64,000 nucleotides of DNA from Bombyx mori (lineage: Eukaryota; Arthropoda; Insecta; Lepidoptera; Bombycidae): NCBI RefSeq assembly GCF_030269925.1, contig NC_085127.1, positions 9,245,501-9,309,500 of the forward strand, in the 5' to 3' direction. The notes beneath the pieces were generated by a model. That model was given only the letters and a program-made list of their open reading frames with translations. It had not been told where the DNA came from and did no database searches. This document shows, piece after piece, positions 34,867 through 46,300 of this stretch. Positions within the stretch are counted from its first letter, which is position 1. Each line of letters opens with the position of its first letter. A program made the translations under genes and the position numbers.

Positions 34867-35078
34867 AGCCTTGTTCGGACTAGGCGAGTATTTTAGTCGA
34901 GTACCCAGTAATTTAGTAGCTAAATGTGTCTGAGCACCAAAAATTTAGTCGAGTAGGTTAGTAAATAATTTAGTCAAGTCAATCCATTTTGTTCTATTTT
35001 TTCGGGCGAGTAGAGAGTAGTTTACGCACTAAGTTATTCGGTACTCGACTAAAATACTCGCCTAGTCCGAACAAGGCT
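34867..35078. mobile_element. PIF/Harbinger-like MITE, 212 bp
   Basis: The terminal inverted repeats match over 39 bases without a difference (AGCCTTGTTCGGACTAGGCG... on both strands). TAA flanks both ends (34864-34866 and 35079-35081), the 3-bp duplication typical of PIF/Harbinger. The interior is short and non-coding. Confidence 0.9.
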
Positions 35079-35081
35079 TAA

Positions 35082-36094
35082 CTGCTATCCCAGTCCGTCG
35101 GTATGTTTTGTTTTATGTATTAGACGTTCGGGAGAAAAAATTCTAGCATTTGGAAATATGGCATATAGCTTATTGAAACTGTAGACTGAATTCATCGAAT
35201 CTTACAAACAGAACCTGTGATCTATTTAATAAGTTCTATTAAAAGTAGACCCGTTAAGCCAGATTCTAAAGCTATGCGCACGTTTTCACATACCGCAGAG
35301 GTAATTTCGAGAAAGCACTTTTTATATTATACCTAATGAACCTCGGGGTCAATTTAAAATGTCCTGTGTTTATATTTTCCCAATATTGACAAAGTTAAAT
35401 ACAAAAAAAAATTAGCGCACAGATGCTGATTCTTGTACAGTGACCTGATATGTATTTGCCTTTTTTATTGCCAGTTTGTTGGCTGTTTATTACCAGTATG
35501 ATACCCGGTGTGGTAATTAGAGTAAAATTAAAAATCATCCCATAACAAGAGATTTGAGCATGTTACTTGAATGACGTTCTTTCTTATTAAGCCATGTTAA
35601 AAAAAATTACGATTTTGATTATTTTATATCAATTCTTCCTTCATTTAAATAACGAATAAGTTTTAAAGATAATAGATCCTTCGCACGTATTTTATAATTA
35701 TATTGATAAGCTATAAGTTCGGTAAAGTTTCTCCCTATTCTTAAAATGTAATAAGTAATACGTCTTGACACATACAGAAATAAATATTACATTAGTCTTA
35801 GAACAACATGACCATAACCGCTATCTTACTCAGGATGACAGAACGACTAATGCTAAAACACGTGTTAATGATAAATTTCACGTAATTTAGTTATCTCTTC
35901 TACGATAAGGAACATTTTGTTAAATAAAATACGTGTGCAGTGCAGATCACACGCGGTATGAAATTAAATTTTAAGAAACATTCTATCTCAACTCATCATC
36001 TCTCCGTTTGTGTTCTAAATGTTTGTTTCTTTTTAGTTTAATTAAATTGGAAATTACAATGGTGGTACAGCAGTTTACACTACAAATAGTCTTT
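35082..36094. other. AT-rich intergenic DNA
   Basis: Nothing recognisable was seen. Confidence 0.5.
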
Positions 36095-36345
36095 ATCAAG
36101 ATTTAATGTTGGCGGATCGTGTTATCTTTTACGACGATCTCCATTTAGAACCGATGAAGACAGCGTCTTCGCTGTTGCTCCTTCGAGACGCTTCTTCGAA
36201 AAAGCGTCGCGTCACGATAGAACCCTTAGCGTGGCTAACAACATATCCGACCCAGCTGACGGGGCAACGTAAAGCTGCCCTCGCCCAAAACATGTCTTGT
36301 CGAATCCACTCGTGATGCTTTTAGGCTCTCCTAAGCAGCAGAGAA
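36095..36345 (+). mobile_element. Retroposon fragment, 5' part of GATCCGGTGGTAG family
   Basis: It shares CTCGCCCAAAACATGTC and CCACTCGTGATGCTTTTAGG with 32225-32340 and extends further 5' (ACAGCGTCTTCGCTGTTGCT). It contains a 69-codon open frame (36106-36315) that is probably chance or an old ORF fragment. Confidence 0.6.
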
Positions 36346-36889
36346 AACATTCTACCCCTTTTTAGTTTGTTATTTGGGTGAACTGGCTGCCACTCAGAAT
36401 ATCGGCAGCTTTTTACGATCAATGGCAAACGACCTATCTGTTATTTCGTGATTACCTTCAGACATGGTGATAGTGCCAAGAGCCAAGTTTGTCTAATGAG
36501 AAGTGCTCTTTAAATATCGTTTGGAGGATGTGTCAGTGCCCATGAAGCATAGCGGGTGGGGGTTAATTTCAAAGCCGGATAGTACGTTGCAATAATGATC
36601 ATTGTGAATGCACCGATTCCATTTAATAGGGATGTACTCCGCTCCTATCCGCTCCGGACTATTGTTATGTGGTTTTCATAAAGTGTTGGGCTTTATTAAA
36701 TCTAGTACTAGATTTTAATTATAATTTAAATTCATGAAATCGTTAATGTTATTATGTAATTATTATTTTTCGATGTTACTTCTCAGGACTACAGCTCTTT
36801 TTGGAACTGGCGATAAACACAAAAAGTACAGTAATGAACATTTTTGAATAGGTATTTCCTTAACGGATAGCTGGAAGCATGTCGAATTG

Positions 36890-37035
36890 TTTTTTTTTTA
36901 TTGCTCAGATGGGTGGACGAGCTCACGGCCCACCTAGTGTTAAGTGGTTACCGGAGCCCACATACCTACTACTTAAATACCGCCACCCACCTCGAGACAT
37001 GAGTTCTTGCGCCTCAGTTTTTATAGTTCAATACA
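36890..37035 (-). mobile_element. Bm1 SINE, 3' fragment
   Basis: A T run, then ATTGCTCAGATGGGTGGACG and CCTAGTGTTAAGTGGTTACC, to about CTCAGTTTTTATAGTTC, matching the last third of Bm1. Confidence 0.85.
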
Positions 37036-37962
37036 ATACAATACAGTTTTTATCGACCGGCATTATTTGAAATGTCAGTTAACAAATGATGGATAGTTAC
37101 ACAATCCACATTAAAACTTTGATGTCAGCTATATCAAGTCGAACATCAATTAAGTAATGTTTTATAATATATAATGGTAATAATATGTAATTGTACAAAA
37201 TTGCTAATTGGTTTTGACCCATATCGGCTGCGGATGATAAAAGATCATTTTCTCAGATGTTAATGAAGTACATACTCGTATATGAAGTATTCCCATTATT
37301 TGCTATTATGAATATGTGTAATGGTGTACATGAGACCTTTCTTCATACGCGCTACCAAGGAAGCTTAGTACTTTATAAATAATAGGCACTAAAGAATATA
37401 TGCATGTGCTCGGAAGTAAGTACATGAATATGACGAAAAGTAGTTTTATTACAAGCTGCTGAGCACCACCACACCACAGTCCACCTAGTGTGAGTGAATG
37501 CATAGATTCAGAAGGCACTCCATCCTGTTAATTGTTCCTCTATTGGAACAGCATAGCACATGTCTGCGTTGTCAAAGATAGGAAGCACCAAAGAAGTAAA
37601 ATAGTTAATCTGATATGAATAACTATTAAATCGTCATATAGATGGTATGAAGAATAAAGTAAACGGGAAACTGGGGTTAATAAACATGAAAAGAGGTGGA
37701 TGAACTGTCTTTTGTTATTTGATCGTTATAAGCCAAGTAGGTCCGAAATACATATTACATTAGGTTATTCAGAAACAGACATCACTGAACTATAACAATC
37801 GCAACTCACGACATGTCGGTATTAATCTACAGAATTTTTGTAAATGTGAGAATGTTGGTATTGTTTGTATGTTTGGATATTGGTTAGTCAACAAAGCAAA
37901 AGTGTTTAATTAGAGATGTTGAGATTTATTAAGATTGAGGATCGTTCGGCAATAGATTAAAA
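37036..37962. other. AT-rich intergenic DNA
   Basis: Nothing recognisable was seen. Confidence 0.5.
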
Positions 37963-38400
37963 AAGTCATCGTGGCCTAACGGATAAGACGTTCAGTGCAT
38001 TCGTGTTGAGCGATGCACCGGTGTTCGAATCTCAGGCGGTTACCAATTTTTCTAATGAAATACGTACTCAATAAATTTTCACGATTGATTTCCACGGTGA
38101 AGGAATAACATCGTGTAATAAAAATCAAACCCGCAAAAATTTTAATTTGCGTAATTACTGGTGGTAGGACCTCTTGTGAGTCCGCACGGGTAGGTACCAC
38201 CGCCCCGTTTATTTCTGCCGTGAAGCAGTAATGCGTTTCGGTTTGAAGGGTGGGGCAGCCGTTGTAACTATACTTGAGACCTTAGAACTTATATCTCAAG
38301 GTGGTTGGCGCATTTACGTTGTAGATGTCTATGGGCTTCAGTAACCACTTAACACCAGGTGGGCTGTGAGCTCGTCCACCCATCTAAGCAATAAAAAAAA
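37963..38400 (+). mobile_element. Bm1 SINE, full length
   Basis: The head AAGTCATCGTGGCCTAACGG, B box GTGTTCGAATCTC, complete body and the tail CTAAGCAATAAAAAAAA are all present. Confidence 0.93.
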
Positions 38401-39565
38401 CCCCGAATCGTTGAACTATAAAATAACGAAATCTCTTAAAACAAATATCAATGTGCTTAAATCTTTGATTCGACACAATTTCCTGGCATTGATAGGCTCT
38501 CAAGGCCTAAACTATAAAATATATGATGTCACCGTGACACCAGTGTCTGTTATTTCGTTTGCTTTAATTATGGGCTTCAAAGCAAGTAATCTACGGACAT
38601 GTAGGCGTGACGCGTTACTGATATACTCATAAACGTACGAAAATGAGATAATTTTCTTGTAAATACATGTATTACTAAACCAGCTTGTTGTCAAAGGCTT
38701 TACCCGCTTTCCGTGTGAAAAAAAAGTATTATAGAAGAATACAATATACCATAAGACAATAAGCCTTCTAATGTATCCAAGACAAGATTTATCCCACCAT
38801 TATAGAAGTGAATTTGAAATTATGTGAAATACGTCTAGTTATTTATTTTAAGGAATATTAATAATCCATTTCAAGATATTCGAAAAAAAAAATTTTTTCA
38901 TACACAATATTTACACCCTATTACCCTCCTTAGGAGATAATATTGGGAAGTTTTATATACAGTACATCTGATTATTTACACTAAGAATTAATAATTAATA
39001 ATTATAAATGTTGGGCCAATATAAAAAAATATAAGGATTATTGTTTTCCTTAAAAAACGATTATCTCTGGAATAAATATGTCGCTTAAGTCTAAAATTAT
39101 TTTGAAAACCCTCAGCATGTTGTTGTAACTTCGTTTACAATATTTAAAGAATACATGTATTTAAATACTATTTATGATGTGGAATACAATTACGATAATT
39201 CAAAACGGGTTTGAAAATTTTAATATGTAGTATACTACGTTTTTCATAACTTTTTCATTTCATTTCAGATTTTTGCACTAAATTCAACGAATATACAAAG
39301 TAACATCAGTACTCAATTAAACACAAGTGGTTTTAATAAAGCATTTATGATAGCTCGTCGTGACATCTATCGATACACGCATTTCGATTCTCACAATCAT
39401 CGTTAATTGTGCAATCGTAACAATTGTTAAATATTAGTTGCATTGAATATAATGTTGTTATTCAAAAAAAGTAGCATCTCTCTATACCTTTGCTCTGTTT
39501 TATTTCTCAAAATACTAATACTAGTATCACTATTATCAATATTGTCGTCCATAATTATTATAAAA
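38401..39565. other. AT-rich intergenic DNA
   Basis: Nothing was recognised. Upstream leader exons of the flippase gene may lie somewhere left of 40028, but no specific exon can be supported. Confidence 0.45.
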
Positions 39566-39895
39566 TATTTTTTTGTGTATCTCAGGAATGTGGACAAGAT
39601 AGGACTATCATAACAAATTACGTTATTATTTTAGCAACGTTTCGGTCTTTTATTAGACCTTCATCAGGCATCTGAAAATTACACATAATTGATAACCTAC
39701 AATACAAAAAACAACAATTGTCGAAACTACCATATTTACCATAATATGAATTTAAATAATCCCTATCTTACACTGCACAATTGTCTCAGACATCAGAAAC
39801 TAATACTTTTTGACCGAAACGTTGCTAAAATAATAATGTAATTTGTTATGATAGTCCTATCTTGTCCACATTTCTGACACAAAAAAATACTAATA
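39566..39895. mobile_element. Foldback element with about 80-bp inverted arms
   Basis: The left arm (39568-39650: GAATGTGGACAAGATAGGAC, TATCATAACAAATTACGTTA, TTTTAGCAACGTTTCGGTC) is repeated as complement at 39818-39890 with a few changes. The spacer is about 165 bases and non-coding. A 17-base direct repeat AAAATACTAATACTAGT lies outside both arms (39507 and 39886). Confidence 0.8.
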
Positions 39896-40028
39896 CTAGT
39901 TTTTGTAATTATTTGTGCCTATCTAAAACTGAAATGGTCCGAACAAATCCACCTAATTATTCAAATGCTTTTCAGTCGGAATTCAGGTCACACGTTATTT
40001 AATTGATCGTTCTTCGTGTTTGTTGCAG

Positions 40029-40308
40029 GAAAGCGAAGTGCAGAGTTGGAGCACAGGATGCCGATCGCGCCGCGCGGTCCTCCGTTCCTCTTAACGCCCT
40101 ACCATCTCTTACACCGTAGAAGACCCAATATAACCCTCAAGTGCCCTTCAATTATATAACGTATAAAGTTTCCTACGCCTCTTTTACACCGACCTATAAT
40201 TATAGTTACGCACAGTGTCAGTGTTGTGTCTCGAGCGAGTGTAAGTGTATATGTGTGTCGATGGTGCGGCCGACATGGGAAAGTCCTCGGCGAGAACACA
40301 TGGCCAAG
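40029..40308 (+). CDS. ATP8B: ATP8B-type flippase: leader plus first coding exon (CDS 40275-40308)
   Basis: A strong acceptor (CGTGTTTGTTGCAG) ends at 40028 and a consensus donor GTGAGT starts at 40309. The exon is therefore internal and mostly 5' UTR. The proposed start ATG at 40275 gives [11 protein letters not shown] plus one base. This phase joins exactly to the exon at 57692 (AA/AAT/GAA) to give ...[19 protein letters not shown]. ATGs at 40058 (a short uORF ending at 40159-40161) and 40261 (different frame, overlapping the start) precede it. The first-exon assignment is inference from phase and fit; the downstream exons are certain. Confidence 0.7.
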
Positions 40309-43300
40309 GTGAGTGTATAGCGTGCTGACCAGTATTTAACCGCCTTGATGACACTTGGCCCCAAGGCCGCCTCCTACTTACCTCGAAGATATCAGTCACG
40401 GACAACCTAAGTCATGTGTCATTGTAGACTGTATACGTGTTATTAACATTCTTAATCAGTCATACTATCATTATCATGAATATTTCAACATATGTTTCTC
40501 GTCTCTATTATAAATTTTAAAAAGTGCTTACTTTAAAAAAAAAGAAATTTTAAAGTCAGTTCATACAAATAACTATAATTTATGAAGTGGTAAATTAATG
40601 AACCATTTTGCATCACCTTACCCTACTAGTTACAAGTTTCGAGTTTAGTTTTAGCGTTATATCATGCCCTTTTTGTTTCCTACCAAATCTCTGGTAGCCT
40701 CGAGGGGCTATTCAAGCTTCTCTGGGCTGGTAGGCGAGCTTATGGAGCTCAGCCTGAGAGACTTTGCTAACACTGGCCCTCAGCAGGAGCAGTGCTTCGT
40801 TGAATATTCCAACTGCTTAGAATCGAGACCCACCGAGAAGATCCCGTGAGAAACTCATTGGGTTGATACTTTGGCTTATCATCGAGTTCTATTACAAGTA
40901 GAATAGTAAACTACATAAATAGATATAATTGACTTGTCTGTTTGTTATATCAAAATGACAGCTTTTTATTATATTCCCAGAAAATGCAAATTATCATCTC
41001 TTAAAACGGCTGTCCTGAATTTAATAACAATTATACTGGCTGATAGCTATCTATATATGTACAATGCAATAAAGAGTCGCTTAGAAATATTTAAAATTTA
41101 TATTCACATCAATAAAAGTACGAAGTAAAGTGCGTACGATGTGGTGGGTCATTACATCAGAAATCCCGTCTCTGTAGGAAAATTACTAGCGGGCCGTTTC
41201 ATTTCCTTAAAAAATTTTTTAATATACCTATTCGAACTGCGTTTCAATGTCACGGACATCGGCAAAGCCAACTAAGTCGACCGCTATCGCAAACGCGCAC
41301 CCATGTTTACCTCATATAATTCGTCGTTATAATCCGAAAAATTTGTTTCTAAATATGTATTACTAAATATTATTATTATACTGGTGGTAGGACCTCTAGG
41401 TGGTAGGATACTAGGTGGTAGGATACTGGTGGTGTGAATCCGCACAGGTAGGTACCACCACCCTGCCTATTTCTACCGTGAAGCAGTAATGCGTTTCGGT
41501 TTGAAGGGTGGGGTAGCCGTTGTTACTATACTGAGAACTTAGAACTTATACCTTTTTTTATTTATTTTTTATTGCCTTTGTAGGCAGACGAGCATACGGC
41601 CCACCTGATGGTGAGTGGTTACCGTCGCCCATGGACTTCAGCAATGCCAGGGGCAGAGCCAAGCCGCTGCCTACCGTAATACCTCAAAATACCTCAAGCT
41701 GGGTGGCGCATTTACGTTGTGGATGTCCATGGGCTCCAGTAACCACTTAACAACAGGTGGGCTGTGAGCTCGTCCACCCATCTAAGCAATAAAAAAAAAA
41801 GTTATGAAGTTGACATTACAAACCGATACTTAAATTTTATTTACTTAAATCGATGTGAAAGTCATTTCCAATGTGATTTTCGGGAAAGACATGTTTCCAT
41901 TATCGGATGCCTTAGGGCATAGGTTTATTATGGGGATGGCGGGTGCACTAGCCCGTCTTCTCCCCAATGTCGGTGGTTGCAGCGCCGGCGTCCGGCGTCT
42001 GTACCTGGGGGTCGTCCGCAGTATGGCTTTGTACGGCGCTCCCGTGTGGTCGCCCGCACTCTCTGCGCGCAATGCAGCTTTGCTGCTACGAGCGCAGCGG
42101 GTGCTCGCGGTGAGGGTCATCAGGGGGTACCGTACGATCTCCCGGGAGGTCGCCTGCGCCCTCGCCGGTTCCCTTCCTTGAGATCTCGAGGCTGAGGTAG
42201 CAGCTGCGGTATACTGGCGCAGGACATAGTCCCTGAGTCGGGGACGGACGCCCGGCCCGTCGGCTGTCGGTCGGTGGAGGCGTGCTGCGCGTCATCTGAC
42301 GTACGCCAAGTGGAGGGAGCGATTGCTGGAGGAGCTTGGCCAAACTTCAATCACTCGCCGACGCACCCTCAAGGCCCTGGTGCCCGTGCTGGAGGCATGG
42401 TCAGATAGACGACACGGCGTCCTCTCCTTCCACCTAACGCAGGTCCTCTCGGGGCATGGTTGCTTCGGGAGGTACCTGTGGAAGGTCTGCAGGCGAGAGC
42501 CACATCCAGGTTGCCACCAGTGTGGGCATCCGGACGATGACGCTCAGCACGCACTCGAAGCGTGTCCGCGTTGGGAGCGCTCGCGGCGAGACCTCATCGC
42601 GGTGCTGGGGAGAGACCTCTCCTTGCGGGCTGTCATCGCCCGCATGCTAGAGGACCAGAATTCTTGGGAGGCCATGACCAGGTTTTGCGACCTGGTCATG
42701 GCGTTCCGTGAGGCTGAGGAGCGCGAAAGGGAGTGGGATCCCTCTTCGGCTTCTCAGCGAAGAAGGCGGAGTGGGCGGCACGGGCGCGAAGCTCCCGTTC
42801 ATCTCCCGTAGGGGCTGTCGGGTGCCGGGTGCGGGGGTGCCCGGTACTCGGCTGTTGGTCCGGTGGTGAGGCGGCGCAAGGTGGCTCCTGTGCACCGCTC
42901 ACGGTGTGTCTCCGAAACGACGTCCTGCGGGATTTCCCGGGGATGGAATGCCGTCCTATTAACAGGATGGGTACCGGCAACGGCGAGCCTTCGGCGCGCA
43001 CTGTGCGGTACCGTGGGTTTCGTGGAGTCGGAGTGGTGGGGCTCGATGGGGTTTAGTCGGTAGTCGTTCTGCGGGGACAAGTGCTTCGCGCGCCTTTTTC
43101 AAGGCGTAGTCTCCTGTGAGAAATTGGGGGAGGTGAAGGACCTCGGCCCTTCTCTTCTCCCCTTCTTCCTCTCAGGAGGCGCCGGAGTCCGACATAACCC
43201 GGTCCGTTACCCCCCTCGACCGGGTATCCGTAAATGGATTCCCCAGTTAAACATATTTCATATGGTAAAAATTATAATAAGTTACGGTTAATTTGCCATC

Positions 43301-46300
43301 ACTACGAGTATATTCCTAAAGGTTTTCCCGAGTCGTAAATATAATTAAAAACACTATTGTTATAAATCGCGTTTATTAGGCCAATAACACAATTTATAAA
43401 ACTGCAAAGGGCATACCTATTCGAAACCTTTCTAACTGTAAATTTATGTCGTAAACTTAAAATTAAACCTTGTTTTCGTGGGATGGAGAGGATTACTAGT
43501 GGCCGAGAGACCTTCCTAGCTGTACCAGGATGGTTTGAGTTTGAGCTTCGGTGGCCTGAGTTTGAGTTTCGGCATTAGCTAGGAGAGTTGGAATTTTGTC
43601 AGTGGGTTGATGTTATAGGCCAAGGATCATGTCGAACTCTTCCATGATGACGTTGGCTGGCTCCTGTTTGGGTCGGATTAAGCAGCCACGATTAGGGATT
43701 ATTCGAAAAGTAGCGTTCCGATACCATCTTCATATACTTTCGGATGGGGTCGAGACCTAGATCACCGTGAATATCTAATTTCCTAAGTGCTCCGATTATT
43801 CATTATGATGCTCCGATGCCTAGATTAGAAAACTGGGATTGCAACGGGGGCATTTATGCAATTACCAACTTCTTAAGTGAATAACATACTCCTGTAGGTC
43901 ATGATTAAATGCAAATTTGAAGTTTCACTTTATTGCAAAGGAACAGTTTATTTTATGACCGCGGACTTACTTTATATTGTGAGAATAGAAGATCATGGAG
44001 TTATCGGGGATCAATCTCAGATGCTTGTCCTTCTTGGCCTAAAGTGTTTACTGGCCGAAGAGGATGATCGGGGGGTAATGTTATCAAATCGAAATGACAT
44101 TATATGGTAATTTAAAAAAATAGTTATACAGACTATTTTAAAAGTTAACAAAAGCAACAATTTTTTTTATTATCTCTTAATGCAATTAATTTTGCATTCC
44201 CTTATACGCCACCTAACGGAATCACACATAATATCGTACCGATTAGAAATTCACCCTTCATAAGTGTGCAATGAGGGATAAAGTATAGGCGGAAAATGTA
44301 AAAAGTTTATACTAATTCTCGTTAGATGGCGGTGTGCCTTTTTCTTGAATCACGTTGTGATTTCATTAGCATACTCGAGAGTCTAGACTATATTAATATA
44401 TGATGTAAGGGAGTGAAACCTCTGGCAACAGCTGTGATGTACATAACAAATATGCAATCAATAAATTGTATTGTCCCTTAGGCTTTTTGGTAAGATTATA
44501 CATTTAACTTACAATATAAAATAATTGTACAGGCTATTTCATACGACGCAGATGCAGTGCTGTGTATATTATTACTTACTGCTGCATTTTAAATGATTAA
44601 TAAGACACGAGTCTAAATGTCTATTAGTTTTACTAGCTTTTGCCCACCGCTTCGCTCACGCAAAAAAAAAGGAACTTTCCCTCGATGAAAATGTATCTCG
44701 GCAGTAGCTCGAAAATAACGAATTTAAATGAAACTTTAAACCTTAGGGATGTCCATTCATTGTACTTTCCTCTCTCCTTAGTGAGATGTGGATACTCATC
44801 ACAGGGCACAGGGCTTATAGCGATGATAATTTTATAATGTATGTATTTTTATTTTTATGTATACATTTATTACATTTCGATGTATGCCGAGTATTGTTAA
44901 ATTATTTGATCAATTTTACAGTCACAGATTTTTTCCGAGTATATTTCTGGTTGTTATTTTTATATATTTAATTATGTCGCTGCATTAGCTCACTAGGTTT
45001 TCGAATACAATATACGCCCTGTAGTCGCAAACATCACCTTAAATATTTTCCGCTCTCCTCGATGTTGTCACAGTGAAAATGGTACCGCAATTTTTTTAAT
45101 TTCGTCCATTCACCTTCTTAGTTTGTTTTTCTTTATTACATAATTAAAACTACACTTACGTTTTTATCTTTCGTTTTTTATTGGCATTATATTATTTCGT
45201 AATTTCTTTCGAACTCTTCCCTCAGTAACTATTCTGTTAGCGTTTTATCCACTTCTCGCTAGTGTTTCTTATAATGTGGTGTGGTATGTAAAAAAGACCA
45301 ATACGAACTGGTGGTAGGACTTCTTGTAAGTCTGCGCGGGTGGGTGCCACCACCCTGCCTATTTCTGCCGTGAAGCTGTAATGCGTTTCGGTCTGAAGGG
45401 TAGGGCAGCCGTTGTAACTATACCGAGATTTTAGAACTTATATCTCAAGGTGGGTGGCGCATTTACGTAGTAGATGTCTGTGGGCTCCAGTAACCACTTG
45501 GCACCGGGTGGGCTGTGAGCTCGTCCAACCATCTAAGCAATAAAAAAATAATAAAAAAACAAAAGAAAGAAATACTTAATAATAATAATAATGTCTTGCA
45601 GTATTTATCTACAGACTACTACAACTACAGATGAAAAAGAACTATCTACCTATCAGTTGATTGATACACACGGTCATCACTACATAGTATAAAACAAAGT
45701 CGCTTTCTCGGTCCCTATATCTGTCCCTATGTATGCTTAAATCTTTAAAACTACGCAACGGATTTTGATGCGGTTTTTAATAGGTAGAGTGATTGAAGAG
45801 GAAGGTTTATATGTATAATAACATCCATTAAATAGTGGAGAAATCAATAATAAATTACAGTTTCCGAAGCGAAGCGAGGGCGGGTCGCTAGTCAAAAATT
45901 AACTAATGTCATATCGTTTACAATGAACATTTACCAGGAAAATCCAACAGTGTGAGATTAATTGCATAAATATGCACATCATACTACAAACAATGTCTGA
46001 TTTTTTTATTGAGTAAATTTACATCATAAAATAGTTCACAAGGAAATTATGTGTCATGCTTCGTCTCGTTGTAATAAATCAAACGATAGACATGTCTTTT
46101 TTCCTCACTTTGATCGCAACAACATTAGTGTTTACACCTATTATATATGTTTCACTTGTTTTGAGTCTTCTTGAATCGCCAGCTGGCTGATTGTAATCTT
46201 TTAGTTTCCTAAATCATTCGCGTTTTTCTTCATCACTACATAGTATAAAACAAAGTCGCTTTCTCTGTCCCTATATCCCTATGTATGCTTAAATCTTTAA

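Noticed and set aside
36106..36315. 69-codon open frame (MLADRVIFYDDLHLEPMK...)
   Set aside because: It lies in a dispersed retroposon fragment shared with 32225-32340.
40261..40308. ATG at 40261 as the flippase start
   Set aside because: It would enter exon 2 in phase 0 and read a non-flippase frame. Only the ATG at 40275 joins the conserved frame.
42733..43080. Open frames of about 70-107 codons on both strands
   Set aside because: They are shadows and 3' UTR of the GC-rich R1 LINE fragment.
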